Assembly: GCF_021155765.1 (NCBI RefSeq)
Contig: NC_060110.1
Location: 8,307,501-8,371,500 of the forward strand
Length of the DNA: 64,000 nt
From: Diprion similis
Taxonomy: Eukaryota; Arthropoda; Insecta; Hymenoptera; Diprionidae
Direction of reading: 5' to 3'
Of this stretch, positions 27,101-38,094 are shown piece by piece. Each line of letters begins with the position of its first letter. The stretch's first letter is position 1. A program made the translations under genes and the position numbers. Under the pieces are notes generated by a model. That model saw only the letters and a program-made list of their open reading frames with translations, was not told the DNA's origin and did not search any database.

Positions 27101-27401
27101 CGAGTGGGATTCTTTGGTCGGCTCGATTTTTCTGACCGTAAGTTTGCTTAGCCATCCCTCGTTGGTATCCTGACGTTCAGACGACCTTGCCACGAATCTG
27201 TGAACATATAGATTATAGGTACGTGTACGATTCGTTCGATATTTTTTTTACATCTCCAAAAAAATGCGTAACGAACACAGCAATTAACTTGATTTAATTA
27301 TTTCCCGATGGTTCTAAATACCTTGCCGAGGTAAATGCTGGCAAATTCGCTTTGCCAAGCACCGACTGTAAAGCTCTGAACTTTCCTAGAACAGCGGCCA
27401 T
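24102..27401 (-). CDS. Nipsnap: NIPSNAP mitochondrial protein
   Basis: Five exons on the minus strand join in phase: 27322-27401, 27015-27197, 26387-26555, 25033-25300 and 24102-24250. They give 282 residues against 284 for human NIPSNAP1. The N-terminus [20 protein letters not shown] is basic and free of acidic residues, as expected for a mitochondrial presequence. Family signatures are [20 protein letters not shown] and GGYERVD in the first half, [20 protein letters not shown] (179-198), NNWARAI, and the C-terminal [20 protein letters not shown]. Two ferredoxin-like NIPSNAP domains are expected. The human proteins are mitochondrial and display on damaged mitochondria as a mitophagy signal; the insect role is not shown here. 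The last exon is too short and lacks a Met, so it was found by hand. The gene is divergent from FANCD2. Confidence 0.95.
24479..24560 (+). repeat. Degraded pogo-like terminal sequence
   Basis: The stretch starting TACAATAAAATCTCGCTATT, with CAACCGAGGCTCTGCATTAT and CCGAGCACC after it, recalls the ends of the element at 29604-29849 (a CAGTAGA start, TCGA blocks and TTATCCGA). The matching opposite end was not found. It lies in the last NIPSNAP intron. Confidence 0.35.
25850..26150. repeat. Composite dispersed repeat in a NIPSNAP intron
   Basis: The left part (about 25852-25945, with CTAGCAACCAA, GGAGTTCAGTTT and TTATTAAAGTAT) resembles 29871-29965. The right part (25975-26130, from TTTATACTTCAGGCTGATGC) resembles 6775-6930. 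The two separate matches suggest one longer ancestral element of 300 bp or more, of which the other two sites keep only pieces. Confidence 0.5.
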
Positions 27402-28543
27402 TCTTGCCAGCCTTATGAGTTGACGGTGTTGACTATTTTATCAAATCGAATTTTAGTTCTCGCAAGCGCCGAAGCCGTTCAACTTCGCAGCGCATACGCA
27501 CTCGCTTCCATGCATGCATGTGTGTATCTCTGTGTCACGTGGCGACGCATCTCGCTACATTATATCCCCATCATATCCATATCAGTGTGAAATCCTAACT
27601 TCGTACATATCTCCCTAGCCCTAGTTACTTTTACATATTATCTGTGCTGATTCAAACGATGTGAATTTTTTACGCAAGACGCGGGAGCCGTTCCCTATTA
27701 TCTATACGCTTGTATATTTCGTATTCGTCATACATAATCGCCGCCACGACTGTAGCTACAGTCGTCGGCCACCGGTCGCAACTTGTCCGAAGATTTTGTT
27801 CATCAACGAATTTCATACACCTTTAGCAATATTTTTCTCAAATTTTTCTCCCACTAACGTGGCGTACACTTCCGTCGTACAGTTTATTCGAACAGTTTAT
27901 TACTTACAGAATCTAACAGGTGAGACTACATGCATATTCTCAATACCTTTGACATTTCCCAACATCGAGCTTTGGCCGTGTCACATTTTGACGAACCGCT
28001 GAATACAGCGGACAGCCTATTACATGTGTGTGTGGCTGCATGGTGCCATTCATAAGTGCCCGCGTACGTGTGTGTGTGATTGTAACTTGAAATCAGACAG
28101 TAGGAAGCGATGCTATTGGTACGTTTCGTAAGATCCGGACCAATCCTGTTTTGTTTACAGCGGTGTTCGAAGTCATTTGTGAATGAAAATGAATAAAATA
28201 CTATCTGTGAAAGTAATTTCATTGTGTACGTCTATATACACAATTGTTACCGATGCAAATCACACTCTTGGAATTCAATAATTTGGCAGATTTCGATCAT
28301 TGATCGAGCCCTCGTATTCCGTTATAAATTCGAGTTTAGATATTTCGGTATTTGTTAATTTTTCCCCAGTTTGAATTCTTTACTACAATAGAAGTTTTTG
28401 CACGTTTCTTATTTACTAATTTTTTGTGCTTGGAATGCAATTTTAACGATTTTGAAGTGCTACTACAAACAGGTATAAAAAGTATAGAGATCAAATTTAA
28501 CAGAGAATTGTTGTTGCCAATGTTACAGTTAATACGTGTAAGA
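27402..28543. promoter_or_regulatory. Divergent NIPSNAP/FANCD2 intergenic promoter region
   Basis: The two start codons face away from each other across 1142 bp. The NIPSNAP side is CpG-richer (about 27440-27560) and carries a CACGTG E-box near 27536. The FANCD2 side, 28230-28543, may hold its 5' UTR. A shared or paired promoter is an inference. Confidence 0.45.
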
Positions 28544-31500
28544 ATGGATAAACGAAGATTAAAGAAGATGCCAAGTTTGCTTGGTCAGACCGGCACTTCT
28601 AGGCAGTCGGAAGGTAATCAAGATGAACTCTGTGGAACTAAAAAACAAAAACCATTGAAAAAAGCATCTAAAACCTGTGAAGACAACTTGACAGATGATT
28701 CTGGAGATGAATCTCCAGTTTGGTCCAGTTCGAATAGAAAGAAAGGAAGGATGCTGACTAGTACACAAATGTCAGAATCAAGATATGTGGAAAATGTGAG
28801 TCAGCGTGCACGATTAGCGAGTGCTTCGCCCGAGCGAGAAATATTTTCAGAAGATTCGGATGACAATGGAACCTTTGTAACAAAATCCAAGAAGATGAAT
28901 AACAGTAAAACTCCTGCCAAAGCATCAAAAAAATTAACTGCTGTTAGCCCTGCTGTACCTAAGACTCCAGAATCCAAACGTAAGAGATTACACAAAAGCA
29001 GTTCTTCAGAGTCAGAATGTACTCCATCCGGTCCAAGTCGGAAAAGAAGAATAAGTGCTAGAATAAGTACTCCATCTAAAGTATCTGGTAATAGTTCTGA
29101 AACTCGCTGTTCAGCTGAACGAGATTCAGAAGAAGACAAGGATACCGAAGAATTTCAACCAGTCAGCAGAAATCGATTGAGCAGTGCAATGAGGCAATCC
29201 GCTGCGAAAAAAATGACTACTCCCCGAAAAAGAAAAAAAAATGAACGAATTGGTAGGAACAAACCAGATGCTATAGGAGATGAAAGTACAGATGATGACA
29301 TGTTTAACGATGATTCACCTAAAAAAGGTTCACAAAAGCATCGGCAAATGTCTCAGTCACAGTTATTAGATAGCCCTGTGAGGAGAATGCGGAAAAACAA
29401 CTGCATTCTTGAACAAACGAATTTATCAAAGTCTCCCCAACATTCCAGAATGACTCGCAGTCAAAGTGTTAAGAAATCATCGATAGAAATAAATGTGGCT
29501 AATTATATGAAGAAGTTCCTGAAACAGGCTGGTATCATTATTATTGACGACAGCCCCAATGAATTACGTAAGAAATTTGGTTTTGCAATGTTGAATGTTG
29601 GTACAGTAGAACGTTGACTATTCGACTATCAGTTATCCGAATGGTGATTTGGTTCATTCAAATGTCAGCTATCACGCATCTGCAGAGCTGTGAAAAAGCA
29701 AACCCTGATATTGAATCTGATGTTTTATCTACATATTCTATTACGTTCAATCAATGAGCGTTTTTTTTCCACACCGTTTAGTTATCCGAAAATTTGATTC
29801 TTCGAATGATGCCCAGTCCCAATTGGTTCGAACAATCGAGGCTCTACTGTAATTTCTTATGAAACTGAACCTAGCAACCAATGTTAGCAGCAGATGTGTT
29901 AAATTTTTTGGAAATATAAAAATGCAGTTCAATTTTATCCTCATGATTCTATAAAAGTATCGAGGGATCATGGTATTTCACAAAATTTTGATTTTCCGTC
30001 TTGACTACCTTATTTGAATGAACAGTAAAACGTTTGGCTAATAATTCCGGCTGCTAGCTTTAGCCTCGTTACTTTTTCATATAGTTGTGCCTCTAACTAA
30101 CTTATTTTCTAGGTAAAACTCGCTGTGATATTGTTAATAATTTAAATAAGTTACTGAGTTCAAAACAATATGATAAAGAGGAAATTATCAAACATTGGAC
30201 ACAATACATCGAGGATGTAGATAATCTTCAAAATGTATTAGAACAAACTGTGAATGATAATCAAGATGTTTTAATTGATGAGAATACTGAATCTATTGCA
30301 CGAATTCTACTACATGTTCCACCACTTCAGACAAGCATTTTTGTATCGCTTTTGGACCGACTTGCTATGGCTGTACTTGTTGAGTGAGTATTCCCCCTAT
30401 TGTTGAGACCTTTCTGTCATCCCAGTGCGCACTCAGATAGATCCGAGTAAGTCCCAAAATAGATTTTGCGGAAGAGTATTTTTCACATTGAAAGTTTATT
30501 TCCTCGTACTAGTAACCAAGTACTAATTTTGGAAAGAAAATATCATATATCTATATTATACCTATCTTCAAATTCTCTGTATTATAAAAACGACAGTTAA
30601 ATATTCCACCAATTTGTCTATAGCGTCACCAAACCTTTTTTGTAACATTTTTTGTTCCTGGAATGTAGTGATAGAACTTCGAATTGCTCAACATGAGACG
30701 CCCAGCACCTAAAAAAGCATAGCAAGCAAGTGCAGTCACTAAAATTCTCTAATTATGCACATACTTTCAGAAAAACGCCAAGCGATGTTCCTTGGTCTGG
30801 TACATTATTACGACAATTCAAATTTTTGGAACAGATTGTGGAACCTAACATTCTTGTCGTAAAGCTTCAAGAATTGTTGGAATCGGCTCAAACGTGTTTT
30901 CAAAGTGAAATAATATCGTACTTACCCGACATTGTCATTGATGCCCAGCATCATACCATTGGTGAAATACTCAGTAAGCTTTTAGATGACAACCCAGAGT
31001 TGACAGCGGTCATTCTAGATTGTATATCCCGTTTGACCCTGAGTAAAGACTATTTGGGCAGAATTAGAGAGAAGTGCTTTGAATTGCTGCAACAGAATTT
31101 AAATTTGAGTGCTGTACCTACTATAACAAGGTTTTAACAATTGAATTATTCATCTTTGTACTATAATAGAGATACAAATAACTTAATTCTTTTCTGTTCT
31201 AATACCCTATTACTCTGCTCAATAGGTTTCTACTGTATTATAATTCTGTATTTATTTTAGATTTATTTTGACCGAGTCATCAATGATGGAAACTTGTATA
31301 AAGGCCTTAATGGCTATTCGATCCATAGACATGCAGCCACTTGCTGGTGAAAATATTGAGGAATGTTTTACCAATCAAGTTCTGACCGTTGCTGCCCTGA
31401 AAAGGTCAAGTCAAGTTTCCAAGCACATAGCTGATGCTGCATTAACTGTTGTGCAACGTGTCAAGAAGGATCCAAAACCACTGGACCTGATTATGTTGTT

Positions 31501-34500
31501 ACTCAATTTCTCGAGTAACAGTGCAAAAAATAAGAACGTTGAGACTTTGGTGAAAAATCGGGTCCGATCCGGATTTTACAGGCCCAGTTTATTAAAATCT
31601 CTTTATTGCGATTATAAAGAGGTATGTAGTGGGTAATTGATTGCAACTTCACTCCTTAAAGGAAGTTCTTGCTTTGAAAATAAACCCTTTTTTTTAAATT
31701 CAATTACGAGATAATTGCACATTTAAATTAATATATCCATAAGCAAGGATGATTTTTCTAGTAATGCTACGAAATTTTGATATTTTATTGTCCCTAATCT
31801 CATTATTAATTTGGTGCAAAAGTATTGATTCTCCACTCAGAACCAGCCTGTTGAAGTTCAAAAAATTTATTTTTTTCAAACATTATGAAAATCTCGTGGT
31901 ATAGAATCATACAATATTATGTCTTCACCAAATAAAAATCACGTTTTCTTCAAGGTGGCTAGAGATTTACAGTCAGTAGCAATTACTCTGGCCTCTCATC
32001 TATTAAAAGCTGGTGATCGTGTGTATGCTGAATTTGCAATTGAATGGTTTCGATTATTATTTCTAAGTCAAGCCGAAACTGTTCACAAGCAACAAGAAGT
32101 CCTTGCAAAAATTATCAAATTAACTATGGCTGGAACAGCAACATCAAAAAATGCCCTTGCAATTCTCAGTAAGATGGCACGTGATGAAAACGAACGGAAA
32201 CATTTACAAAAACATTCCCATCATCTAAGGACTCTTCTTGAAGAAGTTGATGAACTCGACTTGGAAGGGGTTGCTACTGTCAGCGATTTGTTACATGGTT
32301 TATGCATGAGTTCCAATTCAACGTCAGAAGCACTGCAAGCTGACTTGGATATCGTTCTGTTGAAACAACTGGCTGCTTCAAAACCAGTGTGAGTAATAGT
32401 AGATATTTATTCTTGCCCCATTTTTTTTACAAAAATTGCTACACGAGTTTCACTTCCAGTGTGACCAGTTGCTATGCTAAAATATTTGAATAGAACAGTA
32501 TTACTGCTTTATTTTTAAAAAAATCTTGCAAAAGTTTAGCTACAAAAAATGTTCCGAAAATGTGTCTTTATCACCTTATTGTTTCCTTATTTAAGTGACA
32601 GGTAAAACCATTCGTTTTTTCCATTGCACATAAATTTGTGACAAACAGTTTTAACAATATATGAATGTAGGCACTGCAATATTTAATACTTTATTTTCAA
32701 TTAAAGCTGCTAAATTGAACGTTCATTTAGGACCAAGTGCAAGGGTGTCTTAGGAGCACTAATGGCTATTAAACATGCAGCAGCATATCCAAGGACCGTG
32801 GAACGTGCATTAGAATTATTTGGCAAGTCGGAAGACTTATTTTTATTATTTGAAATGCAGTATGCATATTGTTAATTCGGAACATGTCACTGGGACATGT
32901 ATTAATTTGATCACTACTTGTTTTGTTTAGAGCAAGCAATAAAGGCTGTGAAGAGCTGTTCCAGGGCTAGGGCCTTGTTTTATGACCAAATGGCAGATAT
33001 TATTGCAAATACCCCAGACTTTGATGAAAAACTTTTGAAGGAAACTATCACGGATCATTTTACAGCTGAGTTATCTGATCTCTATCTCACAAAACTGACA
33101 GAGTATAGGTAATGGTTTTGTCTAAATATATTCATTTTTTTGTTAATACAAAATCAAAATATTTCAATGAAAATATCTTAGCTATTTCTATTCCAAAATT
33201 AACAATATCATACTCTGATTACGCACAGAACTGAAAAAATTAAAAATTCGTAGAAATATTATACATATCAGTAAGCTTACCATCACAATATCTTGTCACA
33301 GACAGTTTTTAATTTGCGAGAAGTAATGAAGTTTATTTCTGGGAAAAATTTTGCGAAATCAAAAATGACAATAATTTCATAAATCTAACATAAAAAATCA
33401 AAAGGTGTTTGATATTTTTATTAGTGGACCTTTGTCGGCGCAGTTCTCACTTAATTCTGAAGCGGAACCACCTGTGGATGATGAATTTGGTGTGAGTTTT
33501 GGTGATGGAAAAGACGGTTCAGCAGTGTCGGGCTTATTTCGGCTTATCAAAGCTTGCCACATGAGAGGAAGTGATGGTGACCTATCATTGATTGATGGTC
33601 TATTGGCATGCCCAGTTTTCCTACCGAAAGATCTCAACGACCTGGATGAAGCATCACTGGATCAAATTTTTCATTGCATCAATTGGTCAGTCATAATGTC
33701 TTCATGATAAATACAAATAGTAGAATCTTTTTAATGTAAATTTCTGATACAATATCTTTTATAGGTTCAGAGAAATAATTAGTGGCTTTGTAACTCAAAC
33801 AGACAGCACTATGCAGCGAATTTTACTAAAACGGTTGGATCACTTAATGAATCTCCAAGCTGAACTAAGCATGAATTTAGCAATGACTGGATGCCACTAT
33901 CAACCACCAGTATGCTATTTCCACTATTTTCCATCTCCACCGTTTGTCAAGGTCGAAAAAAAAACAGGAAAACGTGGTAATAAAACCTCTCTAGACAAAT
34001 CCGGCAGTCTTTCTGAATGGTCTTTCTGGGAATCAGGTTTTGATCTAATTTCGAAGAACGCTGCTTATTTCAGACAGCTAGATGCAAAGGTATACAAATA
34101 ATGAGTCAAATCTTATACAATCGGTTTATTGCTACTCTGAACTGGATTTTTTATAATAATTTCATGTTTGCAGATAGCACATCTTCTCGATTTTTCGATG
34201 GAAATGAGGTTGACTCAAAGCAGACCAAAAACGATCACAATAGCTCAAGTATGTTTTATAGTTAAGGAACTCTTGGGAATGTTGGAAAATGAAGCTTCCC
34301 ATTCGTTTATGAAAGATTTGGTAGGATTATTGCCCAAGGTATGTGGTAAGTTGGACCAGGTAATAACTGAGTTACGTGATAAAGATGATAGCCAGAATAG
34401 AGAATGCTTGCAATTACTGTTGAGTCTTCTGGCAGCAATTTTCAACTGGAAAGGATTTCATAACTTTGTGAATAACCAAATGCTGAGAGGTGAGTTTTCC

Positions 34501-36498
34501 TTGCGGAATTATATTCATTATTTTAGGCATGCACACATAAAATTTAACAAGAATTCTAAATAATGCATATCTGTTGAATTCTATAAGAGTAATGAGTGAA
34601 AAATTTCAGAGGCATTAAGGATTGTTGCAAGTCAGACTGATGAAACTAACACCTTATTGCGGTCCTGCAAAGAATTGGTAACCCAATCATGTTCATACGT
34701 TGAATCATTAGCTGACGTTGCTACGCGAATTCCTGTTGCAATTGCACTTGTTAATTTGTATCAAGCTTTGATACAACATTCAGAAAGTCTCGCTATTCAA
34801 CATAGAGGAAATTTGGGTGAGTGATGTCACAGCTATACTATCTAAATGACATTTGCCATTTGCAATTTGATATTTGTGTAGTGCATACTCCTGATAGTTT
34901 ACAATTTCAGTTTTCTCATCATAATGATTACACCCATTACTTATATCACTACAGAAATTCGTGATTTAATTCAATAAACTGAGGAATACATGACTAATCT
35001 TGCTATACCTACTTAGACAGTGTCTGAAAAAATAATTTATAAGAGACTTATGTGAATAAAACTCAAAATTTTTTCACTCCTTTTGTTTTGGTAAATTTGT
35101 ACTGTATAATTGACCTTTGAGGTCGCACTCAATACTTTGAAATGTATCGTTTATAGAAACATTTTCTGACCTATAATGTATTTTGTGTCCACTGATAGCA
35201 AAAATGGCGTTTGGATTTTTGTGTCTTGATTGGCCTGAAGATAAGCGCAATATTTCATCGTATAAATCTGCCATTAAAATTCTTTTGAAAAGTTGGCTCA
35301 ACAATGAACCCGATCCCTTAGACACTGTGGTAGCACTGTTAAAGTGGTTGCCAGAAGAAACGGAGAAATTGTCAAAACCTCAGGACTCCCTAGCTAGAAT
35401 ACTTTCTATTACCAAGAGCACCTTCAATTTATTGTTCAAACAAATTTTTCTTGGAATAATCGAAGGCGTCAAGAAATCTCTAGATGTCGCTAAAAGGTAA
35501 TCATAATGCAACAGTAATGTATAGCAATTGCTTGCTGTAAAAGATGGATGTATTCTGATTTATTCACGATGGTTTTTGCTACAGTAGATTGGTATGAATG
35601 ATTGAAGTTAGAGAATACATACAAAGGTATACTTTTATTTCCTTTCAGAGATGGCGAGAGAATACAAATTTGGAATTCTGTTGCAACTGGTGTGCAAAAA
35701 ATTGTTCGAATTTGTAAGATGATGGAGGTCAAGGCCAATTCGCTCTTATTTTTGCAACGTATTCCTTTGTTATTGAGGTTATTCATAACTTCTGGCATGC
35801 CAGTTCTTGAGCACAACTTGAAATATCACGTTGAAGAAGTAACGGGGATTGTGAAACAATTGCAAGGTACATATTTCATTGTGTACTGTACTTGTGAGCC
35901 AATGACAACTATTTTTCAAAACGAAATTACAAGGCACATTTTTTCTTCACTGAGCGAGTGTGATTATAGTTTTTTTTTTTTTTTGAGTAATCACAACTTC
36001 CTATGCTTACGGAAAAAATCATTTTGTTATGAAAATTTTATAAATTTGCGCAGAAGGAACGAGGTATCTCCATGTTCTGTGTTGCCACAGCACAGTAACG
36101 GGTGACACGACTTTAGCCAAATACGTTCCTGTTGCCAAATCAACACTCGAGACATTAGTCTTCAGTGTAAAAGGAATGCTTGTCCTGAACAACAGTTCAG
36201 AGGCGTTTTGGATGGGAAATTTGATAAACAAAGACATAAAAGGACAAGCAATTGAAATGGAGGTTTGTAACGTAATTAATAAATAATTTGAAACCCACTA
36301 TTAAGAATAATGTTAGTGATACAGGATTCCGTTAATGGAGGTACATATATCTTTAGATTTTGAATATATCAATTTTCCCTTGATTTTCAGCAGAATACTG
36401 AAGAGTCAACCACTGTATCAGTTGGTTCCATAACAAATGTGTCTGAAGAATTGCTTACGGATGGGACAGTTGAAAGTACAGATGAGGAAATCGAGTGA
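28544..36498 (+). CDS. FANCD2: Fanconi anaemia group D2 protein
   Basis: Fifteen exons join in phase: 28544-29567, 30113-30383, 30771-31130, 31261-31621, 31955-32388, 32731-32822, 32931-33108, 33425-33685, 33765-34089, 34174-34489, 34610-34816, 35199-35496, 35649-35866, 36054-36262 and 36391-36498. They give 1553 residues; human FANCD2 has about 1450. MDKRRLKK resembles the human MVSKRRLSK start. The helical solenoid is recognisable throughout: PDIVIDAQHHTIGEILSKLL, RALFYDQMADII, LSLIDGLLACPVFL and SSEAFWMGNLINKDIKG. K819, in PVTKCKGVLGA, aligns with the monoubiquitinated human K561. The acidic tail ends STDEEIE. FANCD2 with FANCI clamps DNA at interstrand crosslinks. Residues up to about 310 form an unusually long Ser/Lys-rich extension. 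Intron 6 (32823-32930) appears to be GC-AG. Confidence 0.95.
29604..29849. mobile_element. pogo-like (Tc1/mariner) MITE in FANCD2 intron 1
   Basis: The ends are imperfect terminal inverted repeats: CAGTAGAACGTTGACTATTC on the left, and on the right the reverse complement of CAGTAGAGCCTCGATTGTTC. Both arms also carry TTATCCGAA-type subterminal blocks. TA flanks each side (29602-29603 and 29850-29851), the Tc1/mariner target duplication. At 246 bp it has no transposase and is non-autonomous. CAG-starting ends with a TA duplication are typical of pogo/Tigger relatives. It also creates a false extension of the exon 1 open frame. Confidence 0.75.
29862..29985. repeat. Dispersed repeat fragment in FANCD2 intron 1
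   Basis: CTAGCAACCAA, AATGCAGTTCAATTTTATCC and TCTATAAAAGTATCGAGG match, with gaps, the left part of the repeat at 25850-25950. It abuts the pogo-like MITE. Confidence 0.45.
32823..32930 (+). other. Probable GC-AG intron of FANCD2
   Basis: The exon before it must end in phase 1 for the next exon to read EQAIKAVKSCSRARALFYDQ. The only junction that does so is TTTG|GCAAGT to TTTAG|AG. The GT at 32859 would bring a stop into frame downstream. GCAAGT is the usual extended consensus of the rare GC donor class. Confidence 0.75.
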
Positions 36499-36725
36499 AT
36501 GGAGTTATCTGAATCCTTTCTCTTCTTTCAATTGCACAAAAAGCATTGAAAATGTTGATATACATTTATTTCTCATAATTAGTTACATAGTATTTTTACT
36601 TATGAGTTACAATTTTGTTTTTAACTTTAATCGAAGCTTAATATAATATTCAACCTTTTTTCTTTGAAAAATAATTTGAGCTACAAGTCTGGCAATCCGT
36701 AATAAGCTGATATATACAATATCTG
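36499..36725. other. Convergent 3' intergenic space of FANCD2 and TANGO2
   Basis: Only 227 bp separate the two stop codons, so the 3' UTRs of the opposing genes probably overlap or share A+T-rich cleavage sequences. No other gene is seen. Confidence 0.6.
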
Positions 36726-37808
36726 TTACTTAAATATCTGTAATTCTGTCGTAAAAGTCTGTCTCTTCCACGACGCATCTGGCATTAAAGTTTCTTCCAC
36801 AAAAGTGAGTCTATTCAATCCGTCCACCATCAATATAGAGTGTGTTCTAGTTCCGTACTCTGCATCCTGCATATGAACGAAAACTGAACTTAAATCCTTG
36901 TACCACTTAGGAGCTCTACTTTCGAGTTCTGGGTCAGGCAAATGTCTAAAGAAGGAAAGTTTTTACATTATAATTTCTTATTTTTTACAAGCTAACTTTG
37001 AATTATTGCTGTTTAGAAATAAATACAAAAGAGGTACTACTATGTAAGTCAATCGATTTCTATACTTTTCATTCCATTTGAGGAATAGCATGATATTTTC
37101 AATTATTTTGTCTTGGTCCAAAATCTTTGCGTCCTGAACAATATTTTTGAATCTTTCCTTCCCTGATGTAACTTTTTTGAGAGGTCGACTCATAGGGCTA
37201 TTGCCAAAACCTAAAATGTTATCTAGACATTTTTCTGGTCCTTCAGAATTCTCGGCGCTGCATAGGAGAGATACATCAGTATTCCTGACGAAAGAGTTTG
37301 TATGTAAATTGAAGCCGTAGTAAGTGAAAAGGCATTCATTTTTGTACTTGGCCTAACATCACCAACACTTATAATGCTTGTGATTGTCATTACTGATACA
37401 TATCTTTTTTCTAACTCTAAAAAATAGTTTGCCTACAATAAAAATTACGTTTCATCAATCTTCGTAAATATAATGCGTAATAATTTAAGTCATAAATACT
37501 CAGATAAAACATACCATAGATTGACTAATATCAAATTGAAGGAGTTATAGATTTGTTCATAAAGGTTTTTCTCATGAAGATTTTCCAAGTATTTATCTGC
37601 GGAGACATCTGAAATGATAAAGTCTGTGACGAGATGGCCGCGACCCTCTCCTGGAGATGTGGTCGATCTCTTTTCTCCGGTTAAATTTAGAAGGGCGCCC
37701 AATCGTCCTTCCGTTGATAACGCTAACCAGGTGCCGCCCTCCTTGCCTGGTTCCATATCCACACCTATTATATTAGTCCAGTAAATATATCGTCCAGAAA
37801 GGGGAAAT
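36726..37808 (-). CDS. Tango2: Transport and Golgi organization 2 homologue (NRDE domain), N-terminus not found
   Basis: Three minus-strand exons join in phase: about 37511-37808, 37066-37352 and 36726-36945. They read IIGVDMEPGKEGGTWLALS, GALLNLTGEKR, GRGHLVTDF, then NILGFGNSPMSRPLKKVTSG, and finally LESRAPKWYKDLSSVFVHMQ and YGTRTHSILMVDGLNRLTF. These are the standard TANGO2 blocks. Human TANGO2 loss causes metabolic crises; the protein is linked to mitochondria and to haem and lipid handling. The conserved start (MC-I/V-x-F through NRDE) is missing. The left boundary of the first listed exon, an acceptor after GCGTGAG, is tentative, because the frame stays open upstream to about 37950. The intron 37353-37510 needs a weak GTTTTA donor to keep phase. 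The missing exon should lie at higher coordinates, and the satellite begins only 290 bp away. Confidence 0.85.
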
Positions 37809-38094
37809 CTCACGCGATAAGGTAATTTGTCTGATAGTACAATTTGTTGAAGAGAAGTATTCTGAGCAAAATGCCGGATTGGCGATGTTCCCCAAGTGTT
37901 AATACCGCCACTTTCACAAATAACGGGTTTAATTCGATATCTCGAGAACGGTTCATTTTACCCAAAAAACTATACAGATTTTTTCTATTATGAATTAAAT
38001 TTCCCAACGTTTGTATTTTGAACTTTTCGTAACGTAAGGTTCGTCCCGTTGGATTTTTGGCCTTCATCTTATTTGTGTGTCAGCCAAAAATCAT
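37809..38094. other. Spacer between TANGO2 and the satellite
   Basis: The minus strand is open in two frames here (one of 85 codons, 37810-38067), yet neither resembles the expected TANGO2 N-terminus. It includes a CGATATCTCGAGAACGGTTC motif near 37935. It may be intron sequence of TANGO2 or repeat-derived. Confidence 0.35.

Noticed and set aside
28352-28543. Upstream in-frame extension of FANCD2 exon 1
   Set aside because: The hydrophobic reading upstream has no counterpart, while the ATG at 28544 gives MDKRRLKK, which resembles the known FANCD2 start.
29568-29617. FANCD2 exon 1 reading on to the stop at 29615
   Set aside because: The donor at 29568 and the acceptor before 30113 restore the conserved sequence. 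The extension runs into the pogo-like element.
37810-38067. 85-codon minus-strand frame as the TANGO2 first exon
   Set aside because: It does not resemble the conserved TANGO2 N-terminus, and it is in a different frame from the next exon without an evident splice solution.
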